A DNA stretch of 64,000 nt, taken from assembly GCA_028753945.1 (NCBI GenBank), contig JAPNXP010000001.1, positions 14,436,501 to 14,500,500 on the forward strand, read 5' to 3'. This DNA comes from Hexactinellida sp. DTS-2022 (lineage: Eukaryota > Porifera > Hexactinellida). Positions within the stretch are counted from its first letter, which is position 1. Each line of letters starts with the position of its first letter. Of this stretch, positions 30,656 through 42,649 are shown piece after piece. Below the pieces are notes generated by a model. The model was given only the letters and a program-made list of their open reading frames with translations, made no database searches and was not told where the DNA came from. The position numbers and the translations under genes were made by a program.

Positions 30656-30973
30656 AGTGAAGTTTTTTCTTTTAATATATTTATGAACAAATGCACTTAT
30701 ATAGTATACTATACAGTATATTATTTTGGACTATTTAATATTTTCTGATAATGACCATTGTAAGCATGTCATGATTATCAAGGTACATTAATTAGTTCAC
30801 TTGATTCTACAGTAAATCTGTTAAGAAATTTGTTATTAAGCAAAAAATGATTGCATACTCTCGTGAACTTGTATAACCTTGAAATGTGATTTAATGAACC
30901 ATGAATATTTGAGATGTAAGCACAATATACGAACTATTGAATTAATAGTTCTTATGATGCATACCATTAACTA
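30656..30973. other. Upstream region of 7TM-C
   Basis: AT-rich. The first 45 bases correspond to the stretch before 7TM-A. No named promoter motif beyond AT-rich boxes. Confidence 0.4.
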
Positions 30974-31157
30974 CAGTGGAACCTCGTTAATACGAACACC
31001 AACGGACGGTAAAATTTTGTTTGCTTTATCCGGAGTTCGTATTAACCGGAGTAATACCCATTCAATAGTCATTGTAGGGACTTGATTTTGTGGATCTGTT
31101 TGTTCGTCTTATCCGGAAATTCGTATTAAATGTGTTCGTACTAACGAGGTTCTACTG
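30974..31157. mobile_element. pogo/Tigger-like MITE
   Basis: TA-flanked, CAGTGGAACCTCGTTAATAC to CGTACTAACGAGGTTCTACTG. It is very similar to 10583-10764 along its full length. Confidence 0.85.
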
Positions 31158-31184
31158 TAATTGTCATTAAACGAAGTTTATATA

Positions 31185-31747
31185 CACTAACCAGCCAAAA
31201 GTATTTGAACAATTGGAATTTGAATGCAGACACAATAGTCGTCTGATAACTAATTAACGGCTGTTTAAACTACTCTGAAATGACTATAAATATCTTGCTA
31301 TATTTGTAAAGTAAAAAATATTTTGAATTCACGTCATTTTAGTCAATATTGATGAAGTGGCATAAGAGTATCTGCCACTTGCCACTTGTGGCACAAGTGG
31401 CACACTTTGGAATGTGGCTGTAATTCAGTAGAAAATAAACGTATTGATTTGAAATTAAGCACCTAGAGTAATTCGACCATGTGGAATTCAAATCTGCAAT
31501 CAGAACTTCTATATTCTCATTCCATCTTGATGATCGGAAATTAGATATTTAATTAGCTAATTATATAGTTAATGAGTTTGACACCTCCATATATATGTAA
31601 ATTCAGAAGATTTGCTATTTTATTATACTTTACATATCGTTTATGTAAATAGCAGTGTTGATAAATCTACCAATGCTCTTATGCTGCTAGAAGCTTGAAT
31701 GTATAAATACAAATTATTGCTGTTCAAATACTTTTGTCCGGTTAGTG
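31185..31747. mobile_element. Tc1/mariner-type MITE
   Basis: TA-flanked; starts CACTAACCAGCCAAAAGTAT and ends ATACTTTTGTCCGGTTAGTG. Inside are 'ccacttgtggcacaagtggc' palindromes. No transposase remains. Confidence 0.8.
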
Positions 31748-32269
31748 TAGGGAAATTTTTAAAATATATTTTCTTTATAAAATGTCCAAATCGTTTCACT
31801 CATTCCGTGGTTATTTCATTTTTACCAAGGATTGGCTTTTATATTCAACTAGACCAATGAGTTCGCAGTAGTGATAATTCCACAATTTAAATCAGCGATT
31901 CCCAACCTTTTTCAACCGTGGACCCCCCTACAGCAAATATTATACATTTGTCATGAGCTTGAGGCCAGGGACTAGTATTACGATTAGACGCTATGATCGA
32001 CTTCAGCTCGTGTGTGTGGTTTCATTCCATCGCAGGGACTCATCAGGAGGGTAACCCTTGAGCACAATACGTACTGTGGCCCTTCCTGGCTCCAGCCCGT
32101 AGATCCTGCCAGTGCCTAACTCGTAGTGAAACTACCTGATTACCAGTCGTACTGTGGGGCTGTGAATACTCAGTCTGCCCGTATTGCCACCTACATGACC
32201 CTCTCAAGGCCTCCTAAAGGTCCAACGATACTCATAACACATTCTGTGGACCCCTCACATTCACCATCT
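31748..32269. other. Mixed non-coding stretch
   Basis: Contains a lone hAT-like end near 31893 (cagcgattcccaaccttttt). About 290 bases of GC-balanced sequence follow at 31953-32240, with no frame, tRNA box or rRNA match that I can see. Confidence 0.4.
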
Positions 32270-32945
32270 ATCTATATATTAAAAGAGAAATTGTTGTTTG
32301 TGTTTGTGTGTGTGTGTGTGTGTTTGTTTGTTTGTTTGTTTGTTTGTTTGTTTGTTTGTTTGTTTGTTTGTTTGTTTGTTTGTTTGTTTGTTTGTTTGTT
32401 TGTTTGTTTGTTTGTTTGTTTGTTTGTTTGTTTGTTTGTTTGTTTGTTTGTTTGTTTGTGTGTTTGTGTGTTTGTTTGTGTGTTTGATTGTTTGTGTGTT
32501 TGTCCAGAATTAATTGGAAAGAATACGAGTCCCAGAAAGCTGAAAATTTGTATACAGGGGTAATTTTGTACTGCGACAACGATCTAATGGTTTTTGTAGA
32601 GAAATATTTACATTTGAAGGTGACAAAATATGTTAGCCAATTAAATTCGAGGTATGGACTAGCAGACTTCATCAATTACTGACAATTAGTATAAATAGAC
32701 TGTGCATAATAGAAAGATTTTCTGAGGCTGCAATCTGATTGAGTTAAAATAAATTCATTTAAACAATCAATCTTTGTCTATTTTATTGCATGTTTTTCTT
32801 TTAGTATAATTTGGATTCGAGCTATCATTATCGTGCAACTGAAATTTTTTGAGTTATTAATATGAGAATTTGAATTTCCCAAACAAATTACAATGTGTAG
32901 CATTCTTATTAAGGCTGTAGCTCTAAATTTTTTCCGAAGAGGGAA
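32270..32945 (+). mobile_element. Helitron-like family H', copy with expanded GTTT tract
   Basis: Starts tctatctatatattaaaaga and runs through a long GTTT microsatellite (32311-32458, about 35 units), then 'gtccagaattaattggaaag'. It continues parallel to the minus-strand element at 38852-39318 until the homology stops near 'ttcttattaagg'. The GC-rich 3' landmark is missing, so it is truncated. It encodes no protein; the open frames in the tract are repeat artefacts. Confidence 0.6.
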
Positions 32946-33627
32946 TAATGGCTCAGGGCCCCTAGATTGTAAATCTACATTACCTAGGGTGCGCCATGGT
33001 ATAAAACGCCTAAACACAATTCTGAGTTTCTCAAAAGTGATTACAATGGACTCGCAATGGCTGATTATCCCATATGCAATGCAAATTATGCCAATAGGAG
33101 CATAGTTTAGCTTAGAAAAAATTACAAAACTGGGCTCTTATTTTTTCTTATGATTCAGTAGCATGTGTAGCCGATATAGTAGCCATGGCGCGTGTGATCG
33201 AGATCGATTTAATTCTAGGCGCATGGTAAAATTTGTTTGGATGAAAGCATGGATGAGCCTCATACATTATGAAAACTTAGGCATATTCAACGGTGTTTAT
33301 TGGACAGTAAGAATTCTCAGGAGGGATCAGCCCTCCCCTGGCTACGGGCCTGAGGTGAACGCCATTCATAGGTTGATTTGTAGCAATATTCATTAGAACT
33401 AGTTCAGTTTATACGGTTTCAACCTTGCTCTACCAGCAACTCATACTATCTGTACCCCTTAAGGATTAATTGATAAAATAATCATCAAATAAATTCCATA
33501 AAACAATACTACATATCAGATTAGAGAATAACATTTACAAGAAGGGAAGAAATTAGGATTATTAGTTCACGGTTTAACAAATAAAGTCAGATAAAGTTAG
33601 GGAAAGCGTAATTAGAATATAAATAAA
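32946..33627. other. Non-coding stretch with a worn element arm
   Basis: About 32995-33110 is a diverged copy of one arm of the element at 37292-38086 (cgcaatggctgattatccca). The rest holds nothing recognisable. Confidence 0.5.
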
Positions 33628-34833
33628 TTAGAACTTCTGAAAGCAGTCATTAGCATTACCATTACTCACACAAATAATATTATTTGCGTTGTCTAGTGTA
33701 ATACCAGCTAATGATCTGAGGTGGCCTTTTCCTAGGATGTGCTTGAGTTTTCCATCAGGTGAGAAGATACGGATTTCGTTTATAGAGTTATCAGTAATTA
33801 AGAAGTTGCCTTTCGTGTCCATTGTGAAGAATAGAGCTGTTGTCATAGGTTGCTCCTGTCCAGTTAACTCTATCTTCTTAAGAAAAGTACCATCTCTGTT
33901 GTAGCAGTAGATTGTATTCTGGTCAAGAGACAGAATATGCAGAGTGTCTGAGTGGATAGTGATGTCACTGGGCTGTTTGATTTCTCTAGAACCGAATTTC
34001 TTAATAAATTGGAGATTTAAATCGAACACTTGGATTCTTTGCATACTACTATCACATACATAAACCAATTCAGCTTCATAACACAATCCTAATATTCCCA
34101 TAAAGCAGCCTGGTGTAGTGCCTCTGGATCCAGTCTTGTTTATAAATTGTCCGGCTAGACTAAACCTCATTAAACATTCTCTTGCAACATCGGTCACAAA
34201 CACACCATCTTGTGACACACAAATACCATGTGGCTCTTTCAAGTGCTCTGTTCCGAATGAACGTAGATACTCTCCTTCTGTATTCAAGACTTGTATGCGA
34301 CTGTTACTATAATCACTAATGAAGACCTCATTCCTTATTCTCTCAATTGATATGCCACTTGGAGTAATAAACTCGCCATTTCCACTGCCCCTCTTACAAC
34401 TCTTAAGAACAAGACTTTCTCTCCCCACATACTCTGGCATCAGTTCTATTAAATCAGTCTCTTCGATCGCATTACGGATCTTACCAGAGAAACAACGAAA
34501 CTCAACAAACGAAAGATTTTCCACTGCTACCTTCAAATCCTCTTTCGCTTGTATTTCCTTATCCTATCCTTCTCTAATAGAATCCAATTTCCCTCCTAGA
34601 ATGTTGCTAGTCATCACATTAACTGCTGTATCTCTCACAATTCTCAGCTGTTCCATTGCCGCATCCAGCTCTGCATTCCTATCGTGTCCCTCCTTCATTC
34701 TCGCTAGTCTCCCCAGGAGATTCCGTCTCTTCTCCGATAGAAGCAAATCCAGCTCATCAAAGCTCCGCTCTATTTCCAGTTTCAGAGCTTCTAGCTTAGC
34801 ATCGACATTCTGTACATCTCTAGCAGCAGCCAT
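33628..34833 (-). pseudogene. NHL-propeller protein, copy 1, with one internal stop
   Basis: Exactly the same length as copy 3 (1206 bases), with the same frame throughout. The start MAAARDVQNVDAKLEALKLE leads a coiled-coil (about 5-110) and six NHL-type blades (about 155-401). One codon is changed to a stop: codon 91 reads TAG where copy 3 has TTG (leucine), cutting the product to 90 residues of coiled-coil. No other disruption is visible, so the break is young, polymorphic or a sequencing error. NHL propellers bind RNA or protein. No RING or B-box is present, so calling it TRIM would overreach. Confidence 0.8.
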
Positions 34834-36250
34834 CTCTTCTATAAACTGAATGCAATACTGTACACGATTTATGCATTCTATTTTATAGTATAGTAAACCA
34901 GCATAATCCGATTCTATATTCCGCTATTCGCCATAATCCGACACAATTTCTATCCCAACGAGTTTCGGATTAGACAGTTTCTACTGTTTCACTAACACCT
35001 AGGTTGAGGTTATTGTACGATCGGATACTGTGTACCGGTGCATACTTACTAATGGCTCTTTCAGGAGATCGTACCTCCAGTTCTCGGAAATAGGACGAAT
35101 AAAAATAGTTATCGAACGGTGGAGTAATGGTTATACTTTGATTGGGATGTGTCTAGGTGCGTGGCCGACACTTTTAAGTGCCGGACAGGCATTAGTTGTG
35201 GTGAAAAAGTGCGTGAATTGCGATTCTATTTAGGTACCGGGTTGGCACTTAATTAGTTGCCGGGTGTATTGCCAAATTTTCTGGTCCATAAATGGTTTGG
35301 ATAAACAACTGTTTGTGCACCGTAGAAATTTACCTCTTTAAAATAATTCCGCATGATTGAATTATACTGATTATGTATTATGGATAATACCTTAGGGTGC
35401 CGGAAAATTTCTACCTCCATAATAAAGTGCCAGCCATGAAAATCCTATATAAACCCCTGGATGGTAGTAATCCACTTGATTCATATGCAGCATAGTTTTC
35501 GATTCTACGGTACCCTTAGAACCCCATTGAGTCCCTTAACTATTCATCTCAAATTTACAGATAATGAGCGAATGACTATAGTTTTGATCCTCAAACGGTT
35601 TTTCCTTCTAAACTATCCCAAATACTCTGATTATGACCCTAAGTCAGGGATTTAAATTAAGGATCTATTTGATTTTCTTTTCTACAAATATCATTGATTT
35701 GAATGAACATTCTAAAATTTTATAAAAGCTATTCAATTGCTATTTGCGCTGTGAATATAGTCTGTAATATAGCTACGATTTAGATACGTTTCGCCCTTCT
35801 CAAACAGTAAATCAACATTAAATTAAGTAATTTTAATTTTGCTTAAAAATCATTGTTTTACTATCTTGGCCGAAAGTAAAACAATCCTGGCGGAAATCCC
35901 CACTTTATACTCTCAAGGGAAATGGAACCATATACCAGTGTCAACCCATTCAATGTTAGTAGTTATGCTATGCTACGACTCACGGGGAGATTTTAATCTA
36001 TTTAATAATCGTAGTACAGTCTATTCTAGCTAATTTGAACCATTATTTCGTACCCAGCAAATGTGATGCATGACATCACATCTTGAAATGTGTCACAGTA
36101 TAAATTATTACTGGCTTACATATCAAAACAAACTATTACTATATACCCCCAAGTGTTCGAATTTGCGTGAGTTCGCTTCAACGAGGATTCGATTTGTTAC
36201 TCATCCTAATGTAATGTGTATGTACTGAGTCTACTGACATTGCTAGTATA
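34834..36250. repeat. Duplicated upstream block of NHL copy 1
   Basis: Parallel to 56681-57730 upstream of copy 3: both carry a pogo-type MITE (here about 34890-34990), then 'gattctacggtacccttaga' and later 'cagcaaatgtgatgca'. The duplication therefore covers gene plus over 1 kb upstream. No further gene is present. Confidence 0.7.
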
Positions 36251-36390
36251 GTTTTTAACCAGGAAAATTTTTATGAGGGTCTAGATTTTTTGAGCTCGCT
36301 CTCGTGCGTCCAAATTACTAGTATTTTATTTAAGTCCATGGGAATCTATAGTATACTACGTACTAAAACACAAGGCTATATTTAAGTGTG

Positions 36391-36635
36391 TATATGTTAC
36401 GGTCAATACCCGAAACCAGTCAGTACCCGTAATGACTAGTCAGTACCCGCAAAAAAAAAACTGTACTGCCTAGTAAAACTGTACTGACTAGTCAATTGTA
36501 AAACTGTACTGACTAGTCAATTGTAAAACTGTACTGTACTGAATAGTAAAAACTGTACTGACTTGTCTTTAGAAAAACTGTACTGACTTGTCATTACGGG
36601 TACTGACTGATTTCGGGTATTGACGGTAACATATA
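36391..36635. mobile_element. Foldback-type small element, 'gtcagtacccgtaatgac'
   Basis: Left arm tatatgttacggtcaatacc with 'cgaaaccagtcagtacccgt'; the right arm is its inverse. Between them about six copies of 'actgtactgactagt' stand in tandem. Arms reach about 45 bases. Confidence 0.7.
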
Positions 36636-36640
36636 TATCT

Positions 36641-37197
36641 ATATTATCACAACTCGATTGTTGTTTGTGTGTTTGTTTGTCCAGACTGTATTTAAGTGAT
36701 GGGGGAATAGAAACCGCATTTAACATTGAGATAGAAACTAACTTTCAATTGTTATTATAGGTAAACAAGGGTGCTGATTTTGAATTTCGCGTTTCTAAAT
36801 TTATAATATGAATATTTGCTGTGTTGTTGATTATAAAATAGGTAAACAAATTAAAGAAATCTCAAAATCGACCTAGAAGTTAGCTTTCAATGGATTATAG
36901 GTAAACAAGTATGTTGAACACGAATTTCGCACTCATAAATTTCCAATATGAATATTTGTTGTTGTTGTTGTTGTTGTTTACCCAAATAGGTAAACAAATG
37001 TATTCAAAATCAACCTAGAAGTTAGCTTTCAACCGGTATTATTAGTAACAAATAGAAACTATGCAAAATGGTAGAAAAGGATGTATATAACATCTTCCCT
37101 GATGTAAAGGCTGAGGTTTAGGGCCACATCGCACCGTTATCTTGAGGTGCGAAGTACCAATCCGTCGTAACGCGACCGAGACCGAAGGGTTCGTTTG
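36641..37197 (+). mobile_element. Helitron-like family H copy
   Basis: Starts tctatattatcacaactcga and continues with 'gtatttaagtgatgggggaa' and two further internal repeats of 'ggtaaacaa'. It ends gcgaccgagaccgaagggtt. It is the longest family H copy because the middle is partly repeated. Confidence 0.6.
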
Positions 37198-37291
37198 TTT
37201 GTATTTTCCGAGTTTATTGAAGAAACTGGACGGTTACAATTTGATTTTGGCATATAGGGGTAACTTTTGGAACGCGACAACACGTTGAGGT

Positions 37292-38086
37292 CATGGCCTA
37301 CTTAATATACGGCCGTGTATGTCACCGAGAAGGCCAAAAAAATAGAAGGCCAGTTTATAAATTTTATTCTAGGATAAACTATGCCCCTTATTGTTATTAT
37401 TTGGGTTGTATATGGGGTAATCAACCATTGCGAGTCCAATGGAACCACTTTTGAGAATCTCAGATTTGTGGTTAAGCTGTTTATACGCCATTTAATGATG
37501 ACACAACAAATATACAAAATATACAATTCGAGTCTAAAAGAACTACGAGAGAATGAAGATATTTTGCTAATATACGTGTACTTAGTAAATATTTCAGAAT
37601 AGTATATAATGAGAATTAATATAGATAAACCAGCAATTATATACGTTTTATGGACGAAAATAGTAAGTTGTAACTCGGATACTACTTGTAATTTAGCATG
37701 TGGTTGCTTGATAATTTTTAAAATTTTTAGAATGTCGCCATTTTGTGATTTAGTAGCTTTTGGGGTATAAAATATATCCCTATTTAGTATTCCTATTATA
37801 AAATTATTAATTAGTAGGAAGAAAATGAAATTTATGATATTTGAATGTTTTTTCATTTTACCATAAATTGTTACCGTCACCATGAATTGGCGCCTAAACA
37901 GCTTAACCACAAATCTGAGATTCTCAAAAGTGGTTCCATTGGACTTGCAATGGTTGATTACCCCATATACAACCCAAATAATAACAATAAGGGGCATAGT
38001 TTATCCTAGAATAAAATTTATAAACTGGCCTTCTATTTTTTTGGCCTTCTCGGTGACATACACGGCCGTATATTAAGTAGGCCATG
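37292..38086. mobile_element. hAT-like MITE with about 200-base arms
   Basis: Starts CATGGCCTACTTAATATACG; the right end is the exact inverse of that tip. It is flanked by the perfect 8-base duplication GTTGAGGT (37284-37291 and 38087-38094). The arms are nearly identical for about 200 bases, so the insertion is fairly recent. Open frames across it are arm artefacts. Worn single arms of the family lie at about 32995-33110 and 56908-57040. Confidence 0.9.
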
Positions 38087-38851
38087 GTTGAGGTTCCACT
38101 CGAAATTTCTGATCCCTCGCCATGTCATTCTCACATGAATATCGCACATAATTCTCACCCTCTAAAGAGATACAAAATCTGAAACTTTAATAGAACATGG
38201 ACTTTAATGATGCGGACATATTGATCACACCATATTATCAATATGCTTACTCTTTACGCATGATGACGAAATCATGAAAATTTCGTATTGTTAAAATTGA
38301 CTATTTGAGCCTACTTACGCTATATCAATGTTACTTAGTGTTAGAAGTATAAACCACACACCAACCGAGAAGTGGTTGTAGCAAGCTTTCCTATTTTTGA
38401 AAAACTGAATTAAAAAAAGTTGCCCCAAATCTATCCATTTAGTCGGCAAGTCCGAACAATTTTTTGGGCAGTGGTCATGAATGTTATGAATAGAAGAACG
38501 ATCGTCGATTAATAATTAGGATATATAAATTGAGCCACAAAACTTCGTCTCATTGCATTGCAAACAAATGATAAAATGTAAGTATACTATACTAAACAAC
38601 ATAGTATAATAAAGGACAAATATATTTTCCAATAATTTTGTAATATTACCAACTACCATCTAAATTATTTAACTATTTCACAATTAACATAGTAGTTATG
38701 AAACATAACAAATATAACTGTAAAGCTATTCATGACTGTATCTTAATAAGAAAAGAATCTGCAATGAAATATTAGGTGCATCGAGATTCCAGATCTCATT
38801 GATGATACCCTGTGTGACAACAAGCCTCTAGGTGCGGTTTTAACTACACGA

Positions 38852-39318
38852 GCCCTTCGGTCTCGGTCGCTTTGCGACGGTTCGGCGCTTCACGCCTCAA
38901 TTGACGACCGCTGCGCGGCCTTACTACGAATAATTATAAACTAATCATTTATAATTATACGTCTTTGTGGTGTATTAAATATATTCCTCATAAAGTCCCC
39001 TTAAAAAGAATGCTATACAATGTAATTTGTTGGGAAATTCAAATTCTCATATTAGTAGCTCAATAAATATCAATTGCACGATAAGTAAGTTCGAATCCAA
39101 ATAATACTAAAGAAAAACATGTAATAGAATAGCCAAATGATTGATTGGTTAGATGAATTTATTTCAATCATCAATCAAATTGCAGCCTCAGAAAATCTTT
39201 CTATTATGCACAATTACCCCTGAATATAAATTTTCAGTTTTCTGGGTCTTTCCAATTAATTCTGGACAAACACACAAACAATACACACAAACACACAACA
39301 ATTTCGCTTTTAATATAT
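38852..39318 (-). mobile_element. Helitron-like family H', full copy
   Basis: On the minus strand it starts tctatatattaaaagcgaaa (A before it) and ends in the GC-rich landmark gcgaccgagaccgaagggct. Its inside matches 32270-32945 but not family H, although both families share the two ends. Confidence 0.6.
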
Positions 39319-39321
39319 AGA

Positions 39322-39725
39322 TTAGAACTCGGTTATTACGTACCACCCTGGGAAACAAGTAAAGTACTAAGTACTAACCGAGGTACGTCTTATCCGTATG
39401 CATAATCCACAAGTCGAAATACTGATTTGTTCAATGATATGAATACGATGTAGGGCATTCAAGTCTTTAACATACTTAACGATAAGATTAAAGTATTTTA
39501 CTCCTACTCAGTACTCACTTAAACCAATTACTAATGATGATAGTTTTCTAGAGTACTTACTAACCGAATTAAAATAAATACAGTTAATTTACTTTTGGAT
39601 AGAAATTGGTACGTCTAAGCGTGTACGTATTAGCGAATAATTTATAATGGATTATATAGGAGGAAAAATCGGTTATTAGAGAATGGTACGTAGTAACCGA
39701 GAGTACGTACTAACGAGTTCTACTG
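39322..39725. mobile_element. pogo-like element, 'tagaactcggttattacgt' type
   Basis: The left end attagaactcggttattacg pairs with the right end taacgagttctactg. A copy at 45704-46637 is the same element with a hAT MITE inserted, so this one shows the empty site. Confidence 0.7.
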
Positions 39726-40844
39726 TACTACGTATATTGGCTAACACCTTTCTAACAGTGTTATGCATTATGGCAATAATAAAAGTGAATATTCCTAGAA
39801 TAGATATGCAAAATTAAATTCCTTACAAAAATATTTGATCGTATTAGAATATAATAGCAGTTAATAATTATGAAAAATCCATAAACTCACCAATAATGCG
39901 ATAGAGTTTTAATTTACTAGAATTTATTGTTGTTGTTGTTGTTGTTGTTGTTGTTTGTCAATTGTTTGGTGTATAATACGTTATTCAATTGGTTTAACCG
40001 TGGCCTACGGTTTAACTTAATATCCTATCACATTATACTGTTAGTTGGCACAAAATGTATCTACTGTGGGTCTGTTAGAATAATTTCCTATCAGATTACT
40101 CCAGTTCTCCAATAGTTAGTCACTACACTGTAATACGAGAAAAATAGTACAATAACCACTATACCATAGCTCTGCATTATGTCTAACTACTCTTAAGAAC
40201 ATATTTTGGACTATGGGGAACCTAATGCAACCTTATACCCTTCCCGGCCTTCCGTATATAGTCTGAATAACAGTATATTATAAGCCAGTGTTAATGGTAA
40301 TAAATTTATTGTTTCAGCTTCACAGGAAGTCTATCTGAGGATGCGGATTGGCGGCTCTCTATTAGATGAGTTTTATTGATAAAGTTTTATTATTATTTGA
40401 TGAAGGCGTAGTTAAATAATTCACTTTGCAAGTTCTAATTAATGAGTGCTTTTTGATAAAGTATGAATACTATGAAATCGTTTGTATTAATGCTTGTCAT
40501 AATTTCTCTTTTGTTACTACATACTAGCTAATTTTATGGATATCTTAAAGTGTGTTAATAATAAAGTGTGTTAATACATTGTAACGACAATAAAGTTCAA
40601 TAGCAATATGATGCAGGCGGTGGAGCTGAAACACGTTTACAATTAGCAACAAATTCGAAATGCACATGTTTACTTTATTAAAACAGTCTATATCTCATTA
40701 TAAATGCGTTTTCTATTCTCCCATCACTTTAATGCAACCTAGATAAACAATCAACAAACAATCAAACAAACAAAAATCGAGTTCTAATGATATATATGTA
40801 GACAAATTGATGGGTTAAAATATTTAAAATGGTCAATGGGTAAC

Positions 40845-40905
40845 ACGATGGGTCAATGGGTCACAAATGCGATGGGTCAGATGGGTCATCAATGTTCACC
40901 CATGG
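40845..40905. repeat. Short 'gatgggtcaatgggtca' tandem repeat
   Basis: Six or so irregular copies of 'gatgggtcaa' directly before the NLR 3' fragment. Confidence 0.7.
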
Positions 40906-40910
40906 TCCAC

Positions 40911-41240
40911 TCTGCTCCAGAGTCTCCAGTATATTCAAATTAACTTCCTATAAATCCACTTTACTAACACTTCCTATGTTTGATACCTTCTCTGTCTCCT
41001 CTAGACTAACCTCACAGCTTAACTACTCTGCTGTCTCCTCTCATTCCTCATAGTGATATCAGTGTAGGAACTGACTTGTTATATTTATTTATCTCTTTGT
41101 TCGTATTTATCATTAACACTCGATACATTTATTCTGTGTTTATTGTTGCGTTAATAATTTGGATTCGTTTTTCCTTTCTATACACTGTGCGAGTATTCGT
41201 TAGACACTTCTTAGGAGTCTTACTTTGCATTTATTCTTCA
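40911..41240 (+). pseudogene. Fragment of an NLR gene 3' end
   Basis: Closely matches 51667-51995, the last codons (APESPVYSN then stop in the copy at 51.7 kb) and 3' flank of the NLR relic. Homology stops sharply at both sides: on the left at the 'gatgggtca' repeat and on the right at base 41240, where a Helitron begins. It is non-functional, a displaced gene piece. Confidence 0.8.
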
Positions 41241-42004
41241 CTAGCCGAAAAACCGCCCTCCGGGCGGCGTTTTTCTGCTAGTTTACTACGCTTTGTATTT
41301 GGTGGTAAGATTCATTTTCACGTTTTATTCGCTTTCTCGCTGTATTGGGCGTTTGTTTACAATCATTACCAACACGCGAACGTTTTTTAAGTGGCATACG
41401 TAATAGTTGAGTAACAGGTTCGGATTTTGTATGTAAATTATGATTGAAGTTTGCAAAAATATGTCAGCCCGATCTATTTATAGCAATAGGTATGACTATT
41501 AAATTGTCCAACAACACAAATGTAAGGTTGAATTTTATTGGTCTATATGTATATTCAATTGTTGTTTATATTATGGGAAATCATATAGGGATACAATGTT
41601 CAGCTATACAAACGGAATACAAATAACTGATTGGCTATACAAACGGAATACAAATAACTGATTGGATAAATTAATTTACTCTCGACCAATTAAATCACAG
41701 TCTCAGATAGGCATTCTATAACGTACACTTAACAATTGATAGAGACACTAAAATCCTTTTATACGAATTGAATGCTAGCTGCTAATCCATACTTGAAAAC
41801 CCTCGAATTTAATAGGCTAAAAGTTTTGTCACCTTTAGGGAGGGAAGATGTGAATATTTTTCTTAGATATTAGAACTTGTTCCTAGATACACTATTCCCC
41901 ACCCCCCTGCCAAATTTCACGTCTGGAGCTCTTACCAATTGCTCAATCAATTATGAACAAACAAACAAACAAACAAAAAAATCATTGTGATTTAATATAT
42001 AAGA
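41241..42004 (-). mobile_element. Non-autonomous Helitron
   Basis: On the minus strand it starts TCTTATATATTAAATCACAA, preceded by A. It ends with a hairpin (CCGCCC..GGGCGG), a short spacer TTTTTCGG and CTAG, followed by T. TC start, hairpin, CTRR end and A|T target without duplication are the four Helitron hallmarks. A GTTT tract lies near the start. No Rep/helicase frame is present. The start resembles that at 44982. Confidence 0.85.
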
Positions 42005-42108
42005 TTACTCTGAGGCAATTTAAAAGCTCGAACCCTTGGATAATCCTTGTATTCCTAGAGGGTTGCCAACAGAGTTGCGATCGTCCTTGACTTCTAGGGA
42101 CCGGACAG

Positions 42109-42454
42109 CATGGGCGGATAACTGGGGGGGGGGGGGGGCAGGGGGGGCGCGTCCCCCCAGATTTACAATCTGAGGGGGCCGCCCCCCCAAATTTTATGTC
42201 TAAAAACTGGATTTTCCATGTCAGTTTGTAAGTAAAAAATGGTCTACTGGGTTTAAAAAATATATAATCCCGGGATTCCCGACCTGAAGCTTAATTACTT
42301 AGCTTTATCTTTGTTGTAATGTCTATTAGCTCTATGTAGTAATGGGTTTCCTAATATATTGGATAAAATATGGTTTCAATCTAAACAGTTGCCGTAAAAA
42401 TTTTGTCTCGCCCCCCCAGAATTTCAGGAATTTTTAGATAACTATCCGCCTATG
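42109..42454. mobile_element. hAT MITE
   Basis: Starts CATGGGCGGATAACT then a G tract; ends GATAACTATCCGCCTATG. Perfect 8-base duplication CCGGACAG at 42101-42108 and 42455-42462. The paralogous site near 54886 is empty. Confidence 0.92.
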
Positions 42455-42499
42455 CCGGACAGTACCAAGTATTATTCCGCTATACCAGGATCCGACCGG

Positions 42500-42649
42500 C
42501 AATGGCGTAGCCAGGCCAAAATCTATGGGGGGGTGGCAAATGTACAACCAGCGAGCGTAGCGAGCGACTTAAAGGGGGTCTTGGGGTGAAACCCCCAGAA
42601 AATGGCTGAGCTAGGGAGGGGCAACTGCCCCTCCCTCCCTACGCCCATA
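42500..42649. mobile_element. hAT MITE
   Basis: Starts CAATGGCGTAGCCAGGCC and ends CTCCCTACGCCCATA. Perfect 8-base duplication CCGACCGG at 42492-42499 and 42650-42657. The paralogous 54.9-kb block lacks it. Confidence 0.88.

Larger units (their letters stand above)
38690..40800 (-). repeat. Long dispersed repeat R, copy 1 (composite)
   Basis: Parallel to 45270-47745. Both contain, in order, an 'aagctattcatgactg' block, a family H' element, a pogo-like element, a (GTT)n stretch, an 'ataacgttattc..ggtt'-type block and a Helitron-like 5' end (aaaatcgagttctaatgata). Because several separate elements recur in the same order, this is a duplicated composite rather than one transposon. Confidence 0.65.

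Noticed and set aside
32126-32675. Frames rich in FVCLFVCL or TNKQTNKQ
   Set aside because: Translation of the GTTT microsatellite.
37302-37997. A 231-residue minus-strand frame
   Set aside because: It spans the inverted arms of the hAT-like MITE; similar peptides arise from both arms (MPLIVIIWVVYGVIN).
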